A stretch of 64,000 nucleotides of DNA from CAWHJN01 sp963829705. GTDB lineage: Bacteria > Bacteroidota > Rhodothermia > Rhodothermales > BA12. The DNA lies in NCBI GenBank assembly GCA_963829705.1, contig CAWHJN010000001.1, forward strand, positions 868,001 through 932,000. Reading direction: 5' to 3'. Every line of letters begins with the position of its first letter. Positions within the stretch are counted from its first letter, which is position 1. Shown here piece after piece: positions 58,318 to 64,000 of the stretch. The notes under the pieces were generated by a model, which ran no database searches, had not been told where the DNA came from, and was given only the letters and a program-made list of their open reading frames with translations. The position numbers were made by a program, and so were the translations under genes.

Positions 58318-59172
58318 TCACAGCGGTGCCCCGAGCGCGAGCGCCACGATGCCGAGCACCATCGCGCTTTTGAGGGCACGGCTCGCCGGGCGGAGCGCAT
58401 CGGGCGCGTGCAAGTGCACCAGGGCCGCCAGCAGAAACGCCGCCGCCGCCAGCACCACCAGCAGGTAAATCGGCTCGTACCCGAGCACGAGGCTTGGCAG
58501 CGGCGCGAGCACGAGCGTGAGGGCGACGACCCCCTGCGCCACCCGCACCGCTTGCTGCGTGCCGACGGCGACGGGCAGCGTGTGCGCCCCTTCGAGCCGG
58601 TCGCCTTTTTCATCCTCTACGTCCTTGACGATCTCGCGCGCCAGCGTCGTCAGGAACGCGAACGTGGCCCCGACGAGCGCGCCACTCCCCGCCCCCACCA
58701 CCTTTCCACCGTACACGATGGCGAGCGCGATCAGCCCGGCGACCACGACGTTGCCCACGAGTGGCAGCTTCTTGAAGCGCGCCGAATACAGCCACAGCAT
58801 GGCGGCCACGATCAGTGCCACACCCGCGTGCCACGCCGACACCGCCGCTGCCAGCGCTACGCCCGCCGCCGTCAACCCGAGCCACAGCGCACGCGCCGCT
58901 CCCGGCGCCACGCGCCCCGCCGCCAGGGGCCGGTCAGGCCGGTTCACCTTGTCGATGCCCAGGTCCGCGAGGTCGTTGAAGGCGTTGCCGCCCGCCCCCA
59001 CGCACGCTGCCGACAGCGCCGCGAGCCACACCGCGAGGCCCGATGCTCCGCCCAGCGCGCCCAGCCCGCCGACGAGCACGGCGCCGAGTGCTACGCCCGC
59101 CACCAGAATCACGAGGTTCAGCGGGCGGACGAGCCGCAGGTGTGCGTGCGCGGCGTGGAAAAGCGCGTGCAT
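58318..59172 (-). CDS. UbiA-family prenyltransferase
   Basis: 284 residues, eight or nine membrane helices. The first Asp-rich motif is NAFNDLADLGIDKVNRPDRPLAAG, binding Mg-prenyl diphosphate; the second is KDVEDEKGDRLEGAHTLP (DxxxD region). In Bacteroidota this branch is often labelled geranylgeranylglycerol-phosphate geranylgeranyltransferase, but quinone-head prenylation is possible. Its stop is 45 nt from the ECF start and its own start is right at the stop of the esterase gene (59173), so it is probably cotranscribed with the esterase. Confidence 0.85.
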   Translation of the reverse strand: MHALFHAAHAHLRLVRPLNLVILVAGVALGAVLVGGLGALGGASGLAVWLAALSAACVGAGGNAFNDLADLGIDKVNRPDRPLAAGRVAPGAARALWLGLTAAGVALAAAVSAWHAGVALIVAAMLWLYSARFKKLPLVGNVVVAGLIALAIVYGGKVVGAGSGALVGATFAFLTTLAREIVKDVEDEKGDRLEGAHTLPVAVGTQQAVRVAQGVVALTLVLAPLPSLVLGYEPIYLLVVLAAAAFLLAALVHLHAPDALRPASRALKSAMVLGIVALALGAPL

Positions 59173-60414
59173 CTACGGCGCGGGCGAGAGGCCGAAATGG
59201 TAGCGTAGCACACCTGGCAATAGCGCGCGCCAGTGCGCCCAGGCGTGGCCCTCGTTGCGCTCGGCGTAGGTGAACGCGTAGCCGTTTTCTTCGAGCGCGC
59301 CGCGCAATCGTCGCGCCCAGTCGCCGTCGAACAGGGTGCCCTGCGACAGCGAGATCCGGTACGGCGCGGCGGGCGCGTGGGCATAGGCGTCGAGAATCTG
59401 CGGGTGCAACTGGAAGGCGGGCGACTGGATGGCGAGGCGCGCGAACACGTCGGGCCTCGTCGCGCCGAGGTACGCGGCAAAGAAACCGCCGAACGACGTG
59501 CCGAGGATCACCCGCGCATCGCGCCCGCGCCGAACGCGGTAGTGCGCTTCCACGTACGGGACGAGTTCGTCCGCCACGAACGACACGAAAAGGGGGTTGG
59601 CGATGAATTCCGTCTCGCGCCGATTCTGTTCGAGGCTGTCCGGGTTGCGCGGGTCGATAAAGACGGCCACGACGGGCGCGATCTCGCCATCGGCGATGAG
59701 ATTGTCGAGCGTCGTGATGAGCCCGCCGAGGTGGTCGGGCGCGTACTCGTGGCCGTCGGTGGCGTAGAGCGCGGCGAGCGCATCGAGGGTGTCGTAGCCC
59801 GCGGGCGTGTACACGCGCACCTGCACGTCGTAGCCGAGCGTGTCGCTGGAAAGACGGATGGGGTCGGAGAGCGCGCCCTTCCGCACGTCCGCGCGCGGCA
59901 GCGTCTCCGCCGGGTAGACGTACGCGGGCATCCGCAGATCCGAGTTGGGCCCGAAGCCACTCCACGACTGCACAGGGTTCGACGGATCGAGCCGCCACGT
60001 GCCGTCCACGACGATTTTGTACTCGGTGCGCGCATCGGGTGGCAGGCGCACCGCCGCCGTCCACACATCCGTCCCGTTGATCCGCCGGCCCGCGCGGCGC
60101 GGTTGCCAGCCCGTAAAATCGCCCGCCCACGCGACTGCGTTGGCCTCGCCCCGGTAAAGCAAAAGTGCGCTGTCGCCCACCGCGAACGGCACCTGATGCC
60201 CTTCCACCAGCGCCGTCCACAGCCCGTCGAGTGCCGAAGCGCGGGCCCGCTCCGGCAGCGCGGCGATGTGATGGAGCGTGTCGCGCAGCGCGGCGACAGA
60301 CTCGAACAGCGGCGCGCGATCCACGCGCGCGGTGGGCGCGGGCTGTGCCGTAGCCGTCAGGACGAACACGCCCGCGACGACGAGCAGGCAGCAATGGCGA
60401 AGCGTCTTTTTCAT
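59173..60414 (-). CDS. Secreted Fes-like esterase
   Basis: 413 residues from ATG 60414. Signal peptide MKKTLRHCCLLVVAGVFVL with cleavage near ATAQP. An N-terminal CBM48/starch-binding-like module (about 80-165: LYRGEANAVAWAGDFTGWQP, EYKIVVDGTWRLDPSNP) precedes an esterase D domain: ALYATDGHEYAPDHLGG, nucleophile elbow ILGTSFGGFFAAYLGA, acid and His in ERNEGHAWAHWRALLP. This combination matches enterochelin-esterase-like enzymes, which in Bacteroidota act on ferric siderophores or on acylated glycans. A clear TACCTTTG box precedes the ATG by 4 nt, suggesting a leaderless mRNA. Confidence 0.87.
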   Translation of the reverse strand: MKKTLRHCCLLVVAGVFVLTATAQPAPTARVDRAPLFESVAALRDTLHHIAALPERARASALDGLWTALVEGHQVPFAVGDSALLLYRGEANAVAWAGDFTGWQPRRAGRRINGTDVWTAAVRLPPDARTEYKIVVDGTWRLDPSNPVQSWSGFGPNSDLRMPAYVYPAETLPRADVRKGALSDPIRLSSDTLGYDVQVRVYTPAGYDTLDALAALYATDGHEYAPDHLGGLITTLDNLIADGEIAPVVAVFIDPRNPDSLEQNRRETEFIANPLFVSFVADELVPYVEAHYRVRRGRDARVILGTSFGGFFAAYLGATRPDVFARLAIQSPAFQLHPQILDAYAHAPAAPYRISLSQGTLFDGDWARRLRGALEENGYAFTYAERNEGHAWAHWRALLPGVLRYHFGLSPAP

Positions 60415-60418
60415 CCTC

Positions 60419-60426
60419 CAAAGGTA
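60419..60426 (-). promoter_or_regulatory. -7 box TACCTTTG of the esterase gene
   Basis: Minus-strand TACCTTTG is a full match to TAnnTTTG. Its end is 4 nt before the ATG, so transcription would start at or beside the initiation codon. Confidence 0.5.
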
Positions 60427-60525
60427 CGTCGCGCAGCGCGCTCCCGGCACCGAACGCCGCGTGTCCGGGAGCGTTGGCAGGGGTGTTGGATCTGTCGAGG
60501 GTCAACCATCCAACCTGCCTCGCCC

Positions 60526-60562
60526 GTTCCGCCTTCCGCGTTCCCCCTTCCGACCGTTCCCT
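60526..60562 (+). repeat. Pyrimidine-rich repeat arm before hemW
   Basis: CGTTCCGCCTTCCGCGTTCC and CCCTTCCGACCGTTCCC, ending at the TTG start of hemW. Same family as at 4373, 17414, 30501 and 33218. Confidence 0.5.
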
Positions 60563-61729
60563 TTGTCCGCTCTCTACCTCCACGTGCCGTACTGCGCCCA
60601 GCGCTGCGTGTACTGCGACTTCTACTTTGTCACGTCGAAAGCGTCGCCCGCCCCGTTCGTCGCGGCGGCGAAGGCCGAGATCGCCGAGTACGGACGTGTC
60701 TACGGTTCGAGTGAGGCGCTGGAGACGATCTACGTGGGCGGCGGCACGCCCTCGCGGCTGCCCCTTGCCGACGTACACGCGCTCCTCGACGCCGTCCGCA
60801 CGCACTTCCGGGCCGATGACGTGCGCGAGGTGACGTTCGAGGTCAACCCGGACGATTGCACACCCGACTACCTGCGCGGGCTGCGCGATGCGGGCGTGGA
60901 TCGGCTATCCATCGGCGTGCAGTCGTTTTTCGAGGCCGACCTCCGGTGGATGAACCGCTCGCACACCGCGCTCCAGGCCGAGGCCGTCATCGAGCGCGTG
61001 CAGGAGGTCGGCTTCGCGTCGTTCTCCGTCGATCTCATCTTCGGCCTACCCGAGCAGCCCGAGGAATACTGGTACGCCAACGTCCAGAAAGCCGTGCGGC
61101 TGGGCGCGCCGCACCTGTCCACCTACGGACTGACGGTCGAGGAAAAGACGGTGCTCGGCAAGCAGGTCGCGCGTGGCCTGACGACGCCCACGCCCGACGA
61201 GGCGATGGCGGATCTGTACCGTTTTACGATGGACTACCTGCGGCAGGAGGGCTTCGAGCACTACGAGATTTCGAGTTTCGCCCGCCCCGGCCAGCGCGCC
61301 GTTCACAACGCCCTGTACTGGACGCACGCCAGCTACATCGGCATCGGCCCGTCGGCGCACTCGTTCTGGTGGGGGCCGCCCGAGAAAGGCGCGCACCGCT
61401 GGCACAACGTTGCGCACCTGGGCCGCTACCAGGGGCTCGTGCAGAACGGCCAGCGCCCCGTCGAGGAGAAGACGCGCCTGTCGCTCGACGCACTCGCCAA
61501 CGAATACATCCTGCTGCGCCTCCGCACCTCCGACGGCCTCGACCTCGGCACGCTCGACACACGCTATGGAGCGGATCTGCTCGACGAGAAATCCGACGAA
61601 CTGCGCTGGCTCGAAGACGACGGGCTGATCGAAAAAGACGGCGCGATCCTCCGACTGACAGATGAAGGCAAACTCGTCGCCGACGCCATCACCGAAAAGC
61701 TGATGCTCACCGAGATGCACCGCGGCTGA
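60563..61729 (+). CDS. hemW: HemW radical-SAM haem chaperone (coproporphyrinogen-oxidase-like)
   Basis: 388 residues, TTG start (MSALYLHVPYCAQRCVYCDF). Cys11, Cys15 and Cys18 bind the [4Fe-4S] cluster; the C-x3-C-x2-C plus Phe arrangement is that of HemW/HemN. Further blocks are ETIYVGGGTPSRLP, VTFEVNPDDCTPDYL, RLSIGVQSFFEADL, SVDLIFGLPEQPEEYW and GIGPSAHSFW. It lacks the N-terminal and extra SAM-binding residues of true HemN, so it is more likely a haem-transfer chaperone for respiratory enzymes than coproporphyrinogen dehydrogenase. No ATG lies near; the TTG follows a repeat arm. Confidence 0.9.
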   Translation: MSALYLHVPYCAQRCVYCDFYFVTSKASPAPFVAAAKAEIAEYGRVYGSSEALETIYVGGGTPSRLPLADVHALLDAVRTHFRADDVREVTFEVNPDDCTPDYLRGLRDAGVDRLSIGVQSFFEADLRWMNRSHTALQAEAVIERVQEVGFASFSVDLIFGLPEQPEEYWYANVQKAVRLGAPHLSTYGLTVEEKTVLGKQVARGLTTPTPDEAMADLYRFTMDYLRQEGFEHYEISSFARPGQRAVHNALYWTHASYIGIGPSAHSFWWGPPEKGAHRWHNVAHLGRYQGLVQNGQRPVEEKTRLSLDALANEYILLRLRTSDGLDLGTLDTRYGADLLDEKSDELRWLEDDGLIEKDGAILRLTDEGKLVADAITEKLMLTEMHRG

Positions 61730-61746
61730 CGCCTATACCGGTCGCT

Positions 61747-61762
61747 CAGGGAAATCTCCCTG
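61747..61762. terminator. Small hairpin between convergent hemW and transaldolase
   Basis: CAGGGA (61747-61752) pairs with TCCCTG (61757-61762), loop AATC. Too weak to be a sure terminator; it sits between convergent ends. Confidence 0.25.
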
Positions 61763-61832
61763 TGCATGGCGAGCGTCGCGGCCAAGTCGCCATCAGCGCA
61801 CAGTCAGCGACGCGCCATCGACCTGGCAGACG

Positions 61833-62510
61833 TTACTGCCCGTCGCCCGTCGTTACGTTTTGCGAGGCTTCGAACTTCTTCCAGTCGGCGAGGAATTTCT
61901 CCAGGCCGATGTCCGTCAGCGGGTGCTTGAGGAGTTGCTTGATGACACTCAGCGGCATCGTCGCCACGTCGGCACCAGCGAGGGCGGCCTCGGTGACGTG
62001 CATCGGGTGGCGGATGGAGGCGGCGAGCACTTCGGTTTCGTAACCGTGGATGGCGTAGATCTCGACGATCTGCCGGACGAGTTGCATCCCTTCGGTCGAG
62101 ATGTCGTCGAGCCTTCCGATAAACGGCGAGATGTACGTCGCACCGGCTTTGGCGGCGACGAGCGCCTGCGTGGGCGAGAAGCACAGCGTGCAGTTGGTGC
62201 GGATACCCTCGTCGGTGAACGTCTTGATGGCCTTGATGCCGTCGAGGATGAGCGGGACTTTGACGACGACGTTGTCGTGCAGCGCGGCGAGCGTGCGGCC
62301 TTCGCTCAGAATCCCCTCGTAGTCCACCGCCGTGACTTCGGCAGACACGTCGCCGTCCACCATTTCGCAGATGGCGACGATGTGGTCGTGGAAGTTGACG
62401 CCGCCGACTTTGTTCATCAGCGACGGGTTCGTGGTGACGCCGTCGAGCACGCCCATGGCGTTGGCTTCGCGGATTTCGTCGAGGTCGGCGGTGTCGATAA
62501 AGAACTTCAT
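61833..62510 (-). CDS. tal: Transaldolase / fructose-6-phosphate aldolase
   Basis: 225 residues, the short MipB/TalC type. MKFFIDTADLDEIREANAMG, GVTTNPSLMNK, the Schiff-base Lys84 in VVVKVPLI, TNCTLCFSPTQALVAAKAGATYISPFIGRLDD, and an ending FLADWKKFEASQ are all as expected. It either transfers dihydroxyacetone units (transaldolase, pentose phosphate pathway) or splits fructose-6-phosphate; the two cannot be told apart confidently by sequence. The frame is open upstream to the window edge but MKFFIDTADL is the family's fixed start. Divergent from the GlmU-like gene. Confidence 0.93.
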   Translation of the reverse strand: MKFFIDTADLDEIREANAMGVLDGVTTNPSLMNKVGGVNFHDHIVAICEMVDGDVSAEVTAVDYEGILSEGRTLAALHDNVVVKVPLILDGIKAIKTFTDEGIRTNCTLCFSPTQALVAAKAGATYISPFIGRLDDISTEGMQLVRQIVEIYAIHGYETEVLAASIRHPMHVTEAALAGADVATMPLSVIKQLLKHPLTDIGLEKFLADWKKFEASQNVTTGDGQ

Positions 62511-62666
62511 GGCGGCAGGGCGTGCGGGTGAGCAGAGGGACGGGTGGATATCCGAAACACCCGGACGGGGCGTCCGTGTTCCTGCTGCTGCCGCGATGCG
62601 CGTCCGGTCCACGCCGCGCACGACGCACTCCGATGCGTACTTTCCTGCCCTGTTTTTTCCACGCCC

Positions 62667-63911
62667 ATGCTGCTCTGTCCCTTCGAGGATTCCCACATCG
62701 TCCATCTGCGTCCACTCGTGGACACGCGTCCGGTGTACGGGCTTCGCACCGGCATCCACACGCTGCTCGACGCGCTGCGCATGCTGCTGCCCGCCACCGG
62801 CGTGGTGCTGCACACGCGCGCATTCCTCGCCGCAACGGCGGGCGAAGCATTCGCGCTGCCCGTCAACCGCTTTCCCGCAGGTACCGACATCCTGTTCGTC
62901 AACGGGCGCTACGTGCCCGAGGCGGGGCCGCTGCTCGATCGCATCCGGGCGCTGCCGCGCGGCGCAGGCACGGTGCTCGTGCAGGACGAGACGGTGGTGG
63001 CCGCCTACCTCGCCAGCGTACCCGAGGGCTTCGCGCTGCCGGACACCGTGACACCTGAAGTGTTCGATGGCCTCGCGGTGGAAACCGTCACCGACGCCAC
63101 CTTCGTCGCTGCCCTCCCCGACCTCGTCCACGGCGTGCGCGACGCTATCACCCGCGACTACGAGCGCGTGATGCGCGGCACGCGCCAGATCGAGCGCCCG
63201 GACGTGATGGTGCAGGATGGCGCGTTCCTGATCGAACCCGACCACATCTTCATGGGGAAGGGCTGCCGCATCCACGCTGCCACCGTCGTCGACGCGTCCA
63301 ACGGGCCGGTGTATTTCGACGACGACGTGGTGGTGTGGCCGGGGGCCATCGTACGCGGGCCGGTGTTCGTCGGCGCGGAGAGCCAGGTCAAGGCGCTCGC
63401 CAGCATCGAAGGCACAGCCATCGGGCCGGGCTGCAAGGTCAGCGGGGAAGTCCACACCTCCGTCTTCCACTCGTGCTCGACCAAAGGGCACCAGGGCTTC
63501 GTCGGGCACACCTACGTGGGGCAGTGGTGCAACTTCGGCGCGGACACCAACACGTCCAACCTCCGCAACGACTACGGCCCCGTCTCGCTCTACGACTACG
63601 CCGCGGAGGACTTCGTCGATACGGGCCACCAGTTCATGGGCCTCGTCATGGCCGACCACGCCAAGTGCAGCATCAACACGATGTTCAACACGGGCACCGT
63701 CGTGGGCGTGGGCAGCAACCTTTACGGCGCGGGCTTCCACGACCGCTTCGTGCCCGGGTTCTCGTGGGGCGAGCCGGGCGCGTACGTCCCCTACCGGCTC
63801 GACAAGTTTCTGCGCGTGGCCGAGGTCGTGATGCCGCGCCGCAACCACGTGCTCACGCCCGCGCAGCGCGAGATGCTGACCTACCTCCACGCGCACTCGC
63901 ACGCGGGATGA
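62667..63911 (+). CDS. GlmU-like sugar-nucleotidyltransferase-family protein
   Basis: 414 residues. N-terminal part MLLCPFEDSHIVHLRPLVDTRPVYGLRTG, an abbreviated nucleotidyltransferase-like region, then a left-handed beta-helix (about 210-390: IHAATVVDASNGPVYFDDDVVVWPGAIVRGPVFVG, NFGADTNTSNLRNDYGPVSLY). This matches the alternative GlmU-related family of Bacteroidota, lacking the canonical LAAGxGTRM loop. It may form UDP-GlcNAc or GDP-sugar; not proven. The last 89 nt of the window hold no further gene that I can support; an ATG at 63997 could begin the next one. Confidence 0.85.
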   Translation: MLLCPFEDSHIVHLRPLVDTRPVYGLRTGIHTLLDALRMLLPATGVVLHTRAFLAATAGEAFALPVNRFPAGTDILFVNGRYVPEAGPLLDRIRALPRGAGTVLVQDETVVAAYLASVPEGFALPDTVTPEVFDGLAVETVTDATFVAALPDLVHGVRDAITRDYERVMRGTRQIERPDVMVQDGAFLIEPDHIFMGKGCRIHAATVVDASNGPVYFDDDVVVWPGAIVRGPVFVGAESQVKALASIEGTAIGPGCKVSGEVHTSVFHSCSTKGHQGFVGHTYVGQWCNFGADTNTSNLRNDYGPVSLYDYAAEDFVDTGHQFMGLVMADHAKCSINTMFNTGTVVGVGSNLYGAGFHDRFVPGFSWGEPGAYVPYRLDKFLRVAEVVMPRRNHVLTPAQREMLTYLHAHSHAG

Positions 63912-64000
63912 GACAAGATCGTAGCAGCGCCGCGGGCGTCGGAAAGCCCCTCGGGCGTTGAGGCTCGCATCTCTCCATCTCCCTACCCTCAACGTCATGG

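Overview
The window looks like a high-GC chromosome segment from Bacteroidota, most likely the Rhodothermia / Rhodothermota lineage. I infer this from several things: secreted proteins with type A type-IX-secretion sorting domains, an ECF sigma / FecR / TonB-receptor trio, gene starts preceded by pyrimidine-rich leaders rather than Shine-Dalgarno sequences, and recurrent TATCTTsG or TACCTTTG boxes resembling the Bacteroidota -7 element TAnnTTTG. No 16S rRNA or marker set is present, so the taxonomy is inference. Most of the window is ordinary, dense, chromosomal coding sequence.

Layout. 1-5.6 kb: amino-acid catabolism, with the N-terminal part of urocanate hydratase, a CusF-like copper lipoprotein, an unknown lipoprotein, then 4-hydroxyphenylpyruvate dioxygenase and homogentisate dioxygenase. 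5.8-9.9 kb: a damaged zone with a multiply frameshifted secreted nuclease (two lamin-tail domains, two Ig-like domains, endonuclease I, sorting domain) and a degenerate IS5-type insertion sequence with 20-bp inverted repeats. 10-15 kb: tRNA-Arg(ACG), an FAD oxidoreductase, class I aldolase, a T9SS cargo protein and a Ycf46-like AAA protein. 15-20 kb (minus strand): DivIVA, YggS, a small CPXCG protein, and a large FtsX-type permease with one frameshift. 20.4-27 kb: UvrD/PcrA helicase followed by fluoride channel CrcB. About 700 bp of the uvrD tail plus crcB occurs twice as direct repeats around an AT-richer 3.2-kb segment carrying two exported proteins.

27-41 kb: an MscS channel, a CoA-disulfide-reductase-like flavoenzyme, an epimerase/hydrolase fusion, a lipoprotein esterase, the ABC-F protein Uup, an Arg/Thr/Glu-rich exported protein, a DUF2231 protein, a secreted glycosidase-like protein and SppA. 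42-49.7 kb: DUF305, an alpha/beta hydrolase and a copper P-type ATPase, then DUF4230, a membrane protein, a histidine phosphatase and isochorismate synthase. 49.9-53.1 kb: SRP RNA (small, easily missed), a geranylgeranyl-reductase-like enzyme, YajC and RibBA. 53-64 kb: an O-acetyltransferase; the minus-strand ECF sigma, FecR and TonB-receptor genes; UbiA prenyltransferase, a Fes-like esterase, HemW, transaldolase and a GlmU-like protein.

The points most worth a second look are the direct-repeat-bounded insert at 22.4-27.0 kb; a family of inverted pyrimidine-rich intergenic motifs that sit against start codons; the concentration of indels in likely multicopy DNA; an ECF sigma factor with a hydrophobic C-terminal tail; an in-frame methylmalonyl-CoA-epimerase-like / alpha-beta-hydrolase fusion; and a shared AAGCGCTT operator-like palindrome at two amino-acid catabolic promoters. 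I saw no CRISPR array, prophage or recognisable defence system.
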